From assembly GCF_033170155.1 (NCBI RefSeq), contig NZ_CP137079.1:2046001-2110000 (forward strand): 64,000 bases of DNA. The letters are read 5' to 3'. Shown one piece after another: positions 34,464 through 42,325 of the stretch. The position numbers were made by a program, and so were the translations under genes. The notes beneath the pieces were generated by a model that worked only from the letters and a program-made list of their open reading frames with translations, made no database searches and was not told where the DNA came from. Numbering within the stretch: the first letter of the stretch is position 1; each line of letters opens with the position of its first letter. Source of the DNA: Raineyella sp. W15-4 (GTDB taxonomy: Bacteria > Actinomycetota > Actinomycetes > Propionibacteriales > Propionibacteriaceae).

Positions 34464-36389
34464 TCAGAACCCGTCCCGGTTGGGGGTGCTCTTGGAGATC
34501 TGCAGCAGGAACTCCGCGTTGGACTGGGTCTTCTTCATCTGCTTGAGCAGCATCTCCAGCGCCTGCTGGCCCTCCATGTTGGACAGCACCCGGCGCAGCT
34601 TCCACATGATCGCCAGCTCATGGGTGCCCAGCAGCAGTTCCTCGCGCCGGGTGCCGGACTGCACCACGTCGATGGCGGGGAAGATCCGCTTCTCGGCGTA
34701 CTCCCGGCGCAGCCGCAGCTCCATGTTGCCGGTGCCCTTGAACTCCTCGAAGATCACCTCGTCCATCTTGGAACCGGTCTCCACCAGCGCGGTGGCGAGG
34801 ATCGTCAGCGAGCCGCCGTTCTCGATGTTGCGCGCCGCGCCGAAGAACTTCTTCGGCGGGTAGAGGGCGGCGGAGTCGACGCCACCGGACAGGATCCGGC
34901 CGGAGGCCGGGGCGGCCAGGTTGTAGGCCCGGCCCAGCCGGGTGATCCCGTCGAGCAGCACGACCACGTCACGGCCCAGCTCGACCAGCCGCTTCGCCCG
35001 CTCGATGGCCAGTTCGGCGACGGTGGTGTGGTCGTCGGCCGGACGGTCGAAGGTGGAGGAGATCACCTCGCCGGAGACCGTACGCTCGAAGTCGGTGACC
35101 TCCTCGGGCCGTTCGTCGACGAGCACGACCATCAGGTGGACCTCGGGGTTGTTCTTGGTGATCGAGTTGGCGATCGACTGCATCACGAAGGTCTTGCCGG
35201 CCTTCGGCGGCGACACGATCAGGCCGCGCTGGCCCTTGCCGACCGGGGCGACCAGGTCGATGATCCGGCCGGTCATGTTCGCCGGGTCGGACTCCAGCCG
35301 CAGCTGCTCGTCCGGGTAGAGCGGCGTCAGCTTGTTGAACTCGGGGCGGTCACGCATCGCCGACGGCTCGGAGCCGTTGATCGAGTCGATCCGGACCAGC
35401 GGGTTGAACTTCGCCTTGTGCTCCCCCTCCCGGGGCTGGCGCAGCGCACCGGTCACCACGTCGCCCTTGCGCAGGCCGTATTTCTTGACCATGCCCAGGG
35501 AGACGTACGCGTCGTCCGGGCCCGGCAGGTAGCCGGAGGTGCGGACGAAGGCGTAGTTGTCGAGGACGTCGAGGACGCCCGCCACCGGGGTGAGTACGTC
35601 GTCCTCGGCCACCGTCGGCTCGTTCTCGTACCGGTCGATGCCGCCGCTGCGCCCGCCGCCGCTGCTGGTCCGTCGGGTCTGCCGGTCCCGGCCGCGGCGC
35701 CGCCGGCTGCGCCGGCTGCCGCCCTCACCCTCGCGGTCCTGACGATTACCACTCTCGCGGTCCTGACGATTCCCGCCGCCCTCGCGGTTGCCACCCTCGC
35801 GAGCCTCGCGGCTCGGGCGCTGCCCTTCCTGCCGGTTCTGGCCGTCCTGCCGGTTCTGGCCCTCGGGGCGCTGCCCGCGCGGGCGCTCGGCCTCGCCCTG
35901 CTCCCCCTGCGGCCGCTCGGCGGCCGGGCGTTGGGTGGCCGGGCGCTCCGGCTCGGCGGTCCGCGGACGCTCACGCTCGGCGGGTGCCTGCTCGCGCTGC
36001 ACCGCCGGCGTGGTCTCCGCCGCGGGCCGCTGCCGGGACGTACGGCGCTCGGTGGTCTCCCCGGCCGGCGCTGTCTCACCGTTGCCGGGACGCTCCTCGC
36101 GCCCCGCAGCGGGCTGCTCCTTCACCGGGGCGCCCTGGGCGCGGCGACTGCCCCGGCCACCGGGCGGGTTCGCCCCCGAGGCGCGTCCACCGGCGGCCTG
36201 TTCCGACTGCGCGGAACGGATCGCGGCGATCAGGTCGGCCTTGCGCATGCCGGAGGTGCCCTTGACCCCCAGACCGCCGGCCAGCTGGCGCAGTTCGGGC
36301 AGCACCTTGGCCTCGAGCCCACCGGAAGCGCGCTTCGCGGTCTTCGGCGCGTTCTCCACCGGGGTCGTCGCATTCGACGTTTCGGTCAC
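34464..36389 (-). CDS. rho: Transcription termination factor Rho
   Basis: Hexameric RNA helicase that ends transcription at Rho-dependent sites. 641 residues versus 419 in E. coli. The N-terminal SAP-like helices (PELRQLAGGLGVKGTSGMRK) are followed by about 200 residues of Arg/Glu/Gln/Gly-rich low-complexity insertion (~residues 65-250) with repeats such as GQNRQDGQNRQEGQ. Then comes the RNA-binding cold-shock fold (GVLDVLDNYAFVRTSGYL), Walker A SPPKAGKT near residue 400 and Walker B VVVLLDGITRLGRAYN. GTG start with GGAAAGGA upstream. Long leader upstream. Confidence 0.96.
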   Translation of the reverse strand: MTETSNATTPVENAPKTAKRASGGLEAKVLPELRQLAGGLGVKGTSGMRKADLIAAIRSAQSEQAAGGRASGANPPGGRGSRRAQGAPVKEQPAAGREERPGNGETAPAGETTERRTSRQRPAAETTPAVQREQAPAERERPRTAEPERPATQRPAAERPQGEQGEAERPRGQRPEGQNRQDGQNRQEGQRPSREAREGGNREGGGNRQDRESGNRQDREGEGGSRRSRRRRGRDRQTRRTSSGGGRSGGIDRYENEPTVAEDDVLTPVAGVLDVLDNYAFVRTSGYLPGPDDAYVSLGMVKKYGLRKGDVVTGALRQPREGEHKAKFNPLVRIDSINGSEPSAMRDRPEFNKLTPLYPDEQLRLESDPANMTGRIIDLVAPVGKGQRGLIVSPPKAGKTFVMQSIANSITKNNPEVHLMVVLVDERPEEVTDFERTVSGEVISSTFDRPADDHTTVAELAIERAKRLVELGRDVVVLLDGITRLGRAYNLAAPASGRILSGGVDSAALYPPKKFFGAARNIENGGSLTILATALVETGSKMDEVIFEEFKGTGNMELRLRREYAEKRIFPAIDVVQSGTRREELLLGTHELAIMWKLRRVLSNMEGQQALEMLLKQMKKTQSNAEFLLQISKSTPNRDGF

Positions 36390-36715
36390 GGGATTCCTTT
36401 CCGGGGGCCGGGACGCCCTGTTGACGTCACACCGGCCCTGGGCCTGCCACGGCCCTCTGGTTCGGGTCGTGCCACGATCCGCCAGAACGGCCCTTCCGGG
36501 ACTTCCGTTCAGGGATCAAGGGATCGCGCCACGTGTGCCCACCACGATCAGCGGACCGAGCGGTGATGACCGGGCAGAGCGGAGAGTGCAGTGCTGGCGC
36601 CACCGGGCGGATCACGATGATCCGGGCACGCTGCGTCGCCCAGACCGGGCGATGCGCTGGACACAGCTTAGCACCCGATCCGAAGCCCGTACACCGATTC
36701 CCTGATCCGGGCGGT
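36390..36715 (-). promoter_or_regulatory. rho leader and promoter (gene-free 326 bp)
   Basis: No convincing gene here. On the minus strand a -10-like TAAGCT (36670-36665) would start a ~265-nt leader before rho. The leader contains a perfect GGATCA-CGA-TGATCC hairpin (36609-36623) and several GC stems. Long rho leaders are known to be autoregulated in other bacteria; that it happens here is inference. Confidence 0.45.
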
Positions 36716-37609
36716 TCAGGCCTCCGAGATCGAGACGATGTGCGCCGGCCCGCCGACGTGCAGCAGCCGCCGGTCGAAGCCCTGGAACGGTGTCCGGGCC
36801 AGCTCGTCCAGCATCTCCTCGGTGCCCAGGACGACCACGGTCGGGCCGGCCCCGGAGATGATCGCCGCGTGTCCCCGGGCCCGCAGGTTCGCGACCAGGG
36901 CGGCCGATTCCGGCATCAGCGCCGCCCGGTAACGCTGGTGCAGCCAGTCCTCGGTGGCGTCCAGCAGCAGGTCGGGCCGTTGTGCCAGGGCGTGGACGAG
37001 CAGCGCGGCCCGGCCGGTGTTCGCGGTGGCGTCGGCGTGACTCACCTGGGTGGGCAGCGCCTCGCGCGCCCGGCGAGTGGGCACCGCCCGGTGCGGGATG
37101 TAGGCCAGTGCCCGCAGGTCGCCGGAGAGCGGCGCGGAGACCGCCCGGCCGCTGTCCGCCGTCCCCCAGGCGATCGCCAGACCACCCAGGATCACCGCGG
37201 CGACATTGTCGGCATGGCCCTCCAACCGGGTGCCGATCCGCTCCATCCACTTCCGGTCCGGCTGCGAGGACGGATAGGCGTACGCCCACGCCAGCAGCAG
37301 CCCGGCGGTGATCGCAGCCGAGGACGATCCCAGGCCCCGCCCGTGCGGGATCGAGTTGTGCGCCCGGAGCCGCAGCCCACTCGGCGGGGCGACCCGCAGC
37401 GACTCCAGACCGAGCAGGAAGGTCGAGACGATCAGGTGCGAGGCGTCCCGCGGGACCTCCGCGGCACCCTCCCCGGTGACGTCCACCTCGATGCCGGCGG
37501 CCTGGGTGCTGAGAGTGACCTCGTCGAACCAGTCGAGGGCCATCCCCAGGCAGTCGAAGCCGGGGCCGAGATTGGCCGAGGAGGCGGGAACGCGGACGAC
37601 GATCCGCAC
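36716..37609 (-). CDS. thrB: Homoserine kinase
   Basis: GHMP-family kinase converting homoserine to O-phosphohomoserine for threonine synthesis. 297 residues. VRVPASSANLGPGFDCLGMAL at the N-terminus, the ATP loop PHGRGLGSSSAA, and ISGAGPTVVVLG near the C-terminus. Starts 1 nt after hom. The threonine synthase gene usually found between hom and thrB is absent. Confidence 0.95.
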   Translation of the reverse strand: MRIVVRVPASSANLGPGFDCLGMALDWFDEVTLSTQAAGIEVDVTGEGAAEVPRDASHLIVSTFLLGLESLRVAPPSGLRLRAHNSIPHGRGLGSSSAAITAGLLLAWAYAYPSSQPDRKWMERIGTRLEGHADNVAAVILGGLAIAWGTADSGRAVSAPLSGDLRALAYIPHRAVPTRRAREALPTQVSHADATANTGRAALLVHALAQRPDLLLDATEDWLHQRYRAALMPESAALVANLRARGHAAIISGAGPTVVVLGTEEMLDELARTPFQGFDRRLLHVGGPAHIVSISEA

Positions 37610-37610
37610 C

Positions 37611-38918
37611 TCAGCGGCCCTCCACCCGCATCAGGCTGGACACCTCGTAGACCTCCGGGATGGCGACGAGTTCGTCCACGGTCGCCTCCACATCGGCATT
37701 GCGCGCCGTGTGGGTGCCGAGCACCAGCCGGGCGGTCCCGCTGGCGTCCTCCTGACGCATCGTCATGATGGAGACGTTGTGGGCGGCCAGCACCGTGGCG
37801 ACCTTGGCCAGCACCCCGACGGTGTCCTCCACCTCCAGTGCGATGTGGAACCGGGTGATGACGTCACCGATCGGCGCGATCGGCAGGTCCTGGTAGACCG
37901 AGGACGCCGACCCGCGTCCGCCCGCCAGCCGGTGGCGGGCCACCGTCACCAGGTCACCCAGCACCGCGGAGGCGGTCGGCGCCCCGCCCGCCCCCTGCCC
38001 GTAGAACATCAGCTGTCCAGCGGCCTGCGTCTCGACGAACACCGCATTGAACGCCCCGCCGACCGAGGCCAGCGGGTGGTGCGCCGGCAGCATCGCCGGG
38101 TGGACCCGGGCAGAGATCCGCCGGCCACCGTCCGGCTGCTCCTCGAGCTCGCAGATGGCGAGCATCTTCACCACCATGCCCAGCGACTCCGCCGCGGCGA
38201 TGTCCGCCCGGGAGACATCGGTGATCCCCTCACGGTAGACATCGTCCAGGGTGACCCGGGAGTGGAACGCCAGGGTGGCCAGGATCGCCGCCTTGGCGGC
38301 CGCGTCGTAGCCCTCGACGTCCGCGGTGGGATCCGCCTCCGCGTAGCCCAGCGCCTGCGCCTCGCTGAGCGTCTCGGCGAAGCCGGCGCCGGCGGTGTGC
38401 ATCTTGTCCAGGATGAAGTTCGTGGTGCCGTTGACGATGCCCATCACCCGGGTGACCTGGTCACCGACCAGGGAGTCCCGCATCGGCCGGATGATCGGGA
38501 TGGCGCCGGCCACGGCGGCCTCGTAGTAGAGATCCGTCCGGTGACCGTCGGCCGCGGCCACCAGGGCGGGACCGTCCTCGGCGAGCAGCGCCTTGTTGGC
38601 GGTGACCACCGACTTGCCACTGGTGAGCGCCTGCAGGATCCAGGTCCGGGCCGGCTCGATGCCGCCCACCACCTCGATCACCAGGTCGACGTCCGCGCGG
38701 GCGATCAGGCCGGTCGCGTCGGTGGTGAACAGTTCGGCCGGCAGGCCGGGGCGTTCCCGGTCGGCGCGGCGGACGGCGATCCCGACGAGGCGCAGCGGGG
38801 CACCGGCGCGCGCCGCGAGGTCGTCGGCGTGCTCCAGCAGCTGGCGGGCCACCTCCGCGCCGACCACGCCGCAGCCGAGCAGTGCCACGCCCAGCGGGCG
38901 CCCCACCGGTTCATTCAT
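37611..38918 (-). CDS. hom: Homoserine dehydrogenase
   Basis: Reduces aspartate semialdehyde to homoserine, the branch to threonine and methionine. 435 residues. NAD(P)-binding GVALLGCGVVGAEVAR, catalytic domain with GIVNGTTNFILDKM and EADPTADVEGYDAAAK, then a C-terminal ACT domain (EDTVGVLAKVATVLAAHNVSI) expected to sense threonine. Between lysA (63 nt) and thrB (1 nt). Confidence 0.96.
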   Translation of the reverse strand: MNEPVGRPLGVALLGCGVVGAEVARQLLEHADDLAARAGAPLRLVGIAVRRADRERPGLPAELFTTDATGLIARADVDLVIEVVGGIEPARTWILQALTSGKSVVTANKALLAEDGPALVAAADGHRTDLYYEAAVAGAIPIIRPMRDSLVGDQVTRVMGIVNGTTNFILDKMHTAGAGFAETLSEAQALGYAEADPTADVEGYDAAAKAAILATLAFHSRVTLDDVYREGITDVSRADIAAAESLGMVVKMLAICELEEQPDGGRRISARVHPAMLPAHHPLASVGGAFNAVFVETQAAGQLMFYGQGAGGAPTASAVLGDLVTVARHRLAGGRGSASSVYQDLPIAPIGDVITRFHIALEVEDTVGVLAKVATVLAAHNVSIMTMRQEDASGTARLVLGTHTARNADVEATVDELVAIPEVYEVSSLMRVEGR

Positions 38919-38981
38919 CTGTCAACCTCACTGGTTCCATTGGATCGGCGCGATTCTCCCGGTTCACCGTACCCGGTCGTC

Positions 38982-40397
38982 TCACGGTACCGGGTCGTAG
39001 CCGAGGTCGAGGGCGAGCAGGTCGTCGAGGGTCTCCCGGCGGAGCAGTGTGTGCAGGGCGCCGTCCCGGACGGCGACCACCGGCGGCCGGGTGACCAGGT
39101 TGTAGTTGGACGCCATCGCCCGGCTGTAGGCGCCCGCGCCGGGCACCGCGATCAGGTCTCCCGGCGCGATGTCGGCCGGCATGAACTCGTCGCGGACCAG
39201 GATGTCCCCGCCCTCGCAGTGCTTGCCGACGATCCGCGACAGCCGGGCGCCCGCCGACGAGGCGCGACCGGCGAGGGTGGCCGAATACTCCGCGCCGTAC
39301 AACGCGGGGCGGATGTTGTCGCTCATCCCGCCGTCGACAGAGATGTAGGTCCGGGTCGCTCCCCCGTCGAGCACCACCTGCTTGACCGTTCCGACCCGGT
39401 AGAGCGCCATCGTGGTGGGCCCGACGATGGCCCGCCCGGGCTCGATCGACATCCGCGGCACCTGCACCGCCAGGTCGTGGGCCTGCTCCTCGACGATCGC
39501 CCGCAGGGATGCGGCCAACTGTTCCGGGCTCTCCGGCCGGTCCAGCGAGGTGTAGGCGATCCCGAAGCCACCACCGAGGTCCATCTCGGGCAGCTCCCGG
39601 TCGAACTCGCGGGCGACCTCTGCGTGCAGGGTCATGATCCGCCGGGCGGCGACCTCGAAGCCGTGGGTCTCGAAGATCTGCGAGCCGATGTGGGAGTGGA
39701 TGCCGATCAGCTCCAGGTGCGGATCGGCCTCGCAGGCACGGAGCGCCTCCTTCGCCTGCCCCGAGGCGATCGAGAAACCGAACTTCTGGTCCTCATGGGC
39801 GGTGGCGATGTACTCGTGGGTGTGCGCCTCGACACCGGTCGTCACCCGGACCATCACCCGGGGGCGTACGCCGCGCTCCGCGGCCAGTCGGCCGACCCGG
39901 CCGATCTCGTCGAAGGAGTCGACGATGATCCGTCCCACCCCCGCGTCCAGCGCCATGGCGATCTCCGCCTCCGACTTGTTGTTGCCGTGCAGACCGATCC
40001 GCCCCCCGGGCACCCCACCGCGCAACGCGACGGTCAGCTCACCCCCGGTGGCGCAGTCGACGTGCAGGCCGTCCGCCAGCGCCCAGCCCGCCACCGCCGT
40101 GGTGAGGAAGGACTTCCCCGCGTAGTAGACGTCCCACCCCGCGAAGGCCTCGACGAAGGCCCGGGCGCGCTGGTGGAAGTCCACCTCGTCGAGGATGTAG
40201 ACCGGGGTACCGCACCGCTCGGCGATCTCGGTGACCCGCAGACCGCCGACCGTCAGGATCCCGTCGGCCCCCCGCTCGACCGTGGCGCTCCACAGGACGG
40301 GCAACAGGGCGTTGACGTCCTCCGGGACGCGCAGCCACTGTGGCCCGGGGACGATGGTGTCGGCGTGGATCGAGCCGGCGACGTGCATGTGCGTCAT
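38982..40397 (-). CDS. lysA: Diaminopimelate decarboxylase
   Basis: PLP enzyme making lysine from meso-diaminopimelate. 471 residues. Lys of VYYAGKSFLT binds PLP; HSHIGSQIFE, EMDLGGGFGIAY, EPGRAIVGPT and GKHCEGGDIL are the other fold-III decarboxylase motifs. First gene of the amino-acid end of the minus-strand block. In mycobacteria argS lies upstream; here the neighbour is a divergent tRNA-Arg. Confidence 0.96.
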   Translation of the reverse strand: MTHMHVAGSIHADTIVPGPQWLRVPEDVNALLPVLWSATVERGADGILTVGGLRVTEIAERCGTPVYILDEVDFHQRARAFVEAFAGWDVYYAGKSFLTTAVAGWALADGLHVDCATGGELTVALRGGVPGGRIGLHGNNKSEAEIAMALDAGVGRIIVDSFDEIGRVGRLAAERGVRPRVMVRVTTGVEAHTHEYIATAHEDQKFGFSIASGQAKEALRACEADPHLELIGIHSHIGSQIFETHGFEVAARRIMTLHAEVAREFDRELPEMDLGGGFGIAYTSLDRPESPEQLAASLRAIVEEQAHDLAVQVPRMSIEPGRAIVGPTTMALYRVGTVKQVVLDGGATRTYISVDGGMSDNIRPALYGAEYSATLAGRASSAGARLSRIVGKHCEGGDILVRDEFMPADIAPGDLIAVPGAGAYSRAMASNYNLVTRPPVVAVRDGALHTLLRRETLDDLLALDLGYDPVP

Positions 40398-40494
40398 GGG
40401 CTCTACTCTGCCAGCGACACGCCGGCGGGCACACCGCGTCGCGGCGGATGGACTTCCCCCGGCGGAGCGGGTGGACGGGGCAGCTCCGAAGTGG

Positions 40495-40535
40495 TGCTAT
40501 TCTTTTCCAGTTGCCACCGCCGGGTGAGACCCGGC
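40495..40535 (+). promoter_or_regulatory. Extended -10 promoter and leader hairpin of tRNA-Arg
   Basis: TGC-TATTCT (40495-40503) is an extended -10 about 40 nt before the mature tRNA. The leader has a perfect 7-bp hairpin GCCGGGT-GAG-ACCCGGC (40519-40535), suitable as a 5' processing signal. Confidence 0.5.
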
Positions 40536-40544
40536 AGGCGATCG

Positions 40545-40619
40545 GCCCCCATAGCTCAGGGGATAGAGCACCGCCCTCCGGAGGCGGGAGCGTAGGTTCG
40601 AATCCTACTGGGGGCGCCA
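40545..40619 (+). tRNA. tRNA-Arg (anticodon CCG)
   Basis: Acceptor stem GCCCCCA/TGGGGGC, D stem GCTC/GAGC, anticodon stem CCGCC/GGCGG with loop CTCCGGA (anticodon CCG, codon CGG), T arm GTAGG-TTCGAAT-CCTAC. Discriminator G and an encoded CCA (40617-40619). Confidence 0.96.
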
Positions 40620-40728
40620 ACCGGCTCCGGCCGGCGATCCGGTGACGGGGACATCACATCCGCCACCTCGGCATCCATCGCCCGGCGTTCACCGGAGCAG
40701 GCGGCACCGGCAGGTAGCCTTGGCTCCC

Positions 40729-42060
40729 GTGACGCCCCCTGAGACCGCGACCCCCGCCCGACGACCGCCGGCCGGCGGGACGGTGACTTCCGCCCATCGC
40801 CCGCTGATCGGCCCGGCGCTCGGAGCGGCCCTGCTCTGGATCGGCTCCCGGCTCACCATGCTGGCACTGTTCTTCGGCCTGGAGATCTCCGTCTGGTGGG
40901 ACGTCTACTACTACTTCACCAGGGTCGCCGGCCTCCCCACGGTCGGCCTCGGCCACACCCTGGTCGAGTACCCCACCCCGGTGGTGTGGTGGCTGCAGCT
41001 CCCCTACCTCCTCGGCGGCCGCGACCAGGTGGCGTACGTGGCGCTCTTCATGGTGCTGATGGGACTCCTGGATGCCGCCCTCACCGGGTGGCTGTGGCTG
41101 CGTGGACGGCGGGCCGGGTCGACGGTGGCGGCGTACTACTGGATGGTCTTCACGATGTTGATCGGGCCGTTGGTCTACACCCGCTTCGACCTGCTGCCGT
41201 CCGTCCTGGCCGCGGTCGCCCTGCTGCTGCTCGCCCGGGCACCGGGCGTCTCCGGCGGACTGGTGGCCATCGGGGCGGCCGTCAAGCTGTGGCCGGCCCT
41301 GCTGATCACCGGCCTGTTCGGCCGGCGACACAGCCGGGTCGCGGTCTGGATCGGCTTCGCCGTCACCGGCGTCATCCTCGTCGTCCTCAGTCTGGTCACC
41401 GGTGGCTGGGACCGCCTGGTGTCGCCGCTGACCTGGCAGGGAGAGCGCGGGCTGCAGATCGAGTCGGTCTGGGCCACCCCGGCGATGGTCAACGTCCTCG
41501 CCCATCCGGGTCGCTACGTCATCCAGTTCTCGCAGTATCAGGCCTACGAGGTGTTCGGCCCCGGGGTGGGGGCGATGCTCACCGTGGCGTCGGTGGCCAC
41601 CGTCGTCGGGGGGCTGGCGATCCTCGCCCTGGGCGTCCGGGCCTGGCGCTCCCCCGGCCACGATCTGTACACCGACGCGATGATCATGACAGCCGTGATC
41701 GCCGTCATGATCATCACCAACAAGACCTTCAGCCCGCAGTACCTGATCTGGCTCGGCGGCCCGCTCGCCGTCCTGGTCCTCACCCGCACCGGCCGGGCGG
41801 GCGCCACGGACCGCGGCCTGCTGGTCCTCCCGCTGGTGCTCGCCGTGCTCACCCAGCTGATCTTCCCGCTGTTCTACTCCTGGCTCACCGATGCCGGCCC
41901 GGGCACCGGACGCACCCTGATGACGTTGGTGCTGGCGCTGCGCAACATCGGCATGCTGGCCTTCACCGTGATGGCCTTCGGCCGAGCCTGGTCCCTGCTG
42001 GGGGGCGCCGGCCGACGCGAGGCCGTCGTCGAGGACACGGCGGCGGGCCCGGCCTCCTGA
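40729..42060 (+). CDS. Polyprenol-linked glycosyltransferase-like membrane protein (GT87/DUF2029)
   Basis: 443 residues from GTG 40729, with about ten transmembrane helices. Features: WWDVYYYFTRVAGLPTVGLG in the first external loop, YTRFDLLPSVLAAVALLLLARA (the RFD motif typical of this family), IGAAVKLWPALLITGLF, and NKTFSPQYLIWL. These match GT87-type membrane mannosyltransferases, but donor and acceptor are unknown. The GTG start follows a TAGCCT -10 by 8 nt. An in-frame upstream start at 40642 would add a non-conserved 29 residues. Reads toward kgd, 265 nt away. Confidence 0.82.
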   Translation: MTPPETATPARRPPAGGTVTSAHRPLIGPALGAALLWIGSRLTMLALFFGLEISVWWDVYYYFTRVAGLPTVGLGHTLVEYPTPVVWWLQLPYLLGGRDQVAYVALFMVLMGLLDAALTGWLWLRGRRAGSTVAAYYWMVFTMLIGPLVYTRFDLLPSVLAAVALLLLARAPGVSGGLVAIGAAVKLWPALLITGLFGRRHSRVAVWIGFAVTGVILVVLSLVTGGWDRLVSPLTWQGERGLQIESVWATPAMVNVLAHPGRYVIQFSQYQAYEVFGPGVGAMLTVASVATVVGGLAILALGVRAWRSPGHDLYTDAMIMTAVIAVMIITNKTFSPQYLIWLGGPLAVLVLTRTGRAGATDRGLLVLPLVLAVLTQLIFPLFYSWLTDAGPGTGRTLMTLVLALRNIGMLAFTVMAFGRAWSLLGGAGRREAVVEDTAAGPAS

Positions 42061-42177
42061 CGCCGGCCGACGGTCGACGCCGGGCCGCCGGCCGGTCCAT
42101 GCCGGGGTACGGAACGCGGCTCCGCCGGGCCGATCGTCTCACCGTGCACACCAGATGGCAGAGTGGTCACTTTCGGC

Positions 42178-42217
42178 TACGATCGGCAGAGGTATCGCCG
42201 GGTCCGTCCGGGATACC
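42178..42217 (+). promoter_or_regulatory. Candidate kgd promoter and leader stem-loop
   Basis: TACGAT (42178-42183) is a plausible -10 giving a ~135-nt leader. Almost at the predicted RNA start is a stem GGTATC ... GATACC (42191-42217) with an inner CCGG/CCGG. The 265-bp gap between the GT87-like gene and kgd otherwise shows nothing. Confidence 0.4.
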
Positions 42218-42325
42218 GGATGTGGGACACACCGCAGTGGACGGGTCATCAGGACCTCCCCGCAGCGAGCACTCGTTCACGCGCCGTCCCACGAAGTGAC
42301 CGAATCGCGACGGAAGAAGGCGACC

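Noticed and set aside
36427-36615. A 62-codon frame in the rho leader as a possible leader peptide
   Set aside because: No ribosome site and no residue bias that would suggest attenuation.
37308-40595. A 1095-codon open frame on the plus strand opposite thrB, hom and lysA
   Set aside because: Antisense to three well-supported genes; its composition (Arg/Gly/Asp/His rich) is what high-GC third positions produce on the opposite strand.
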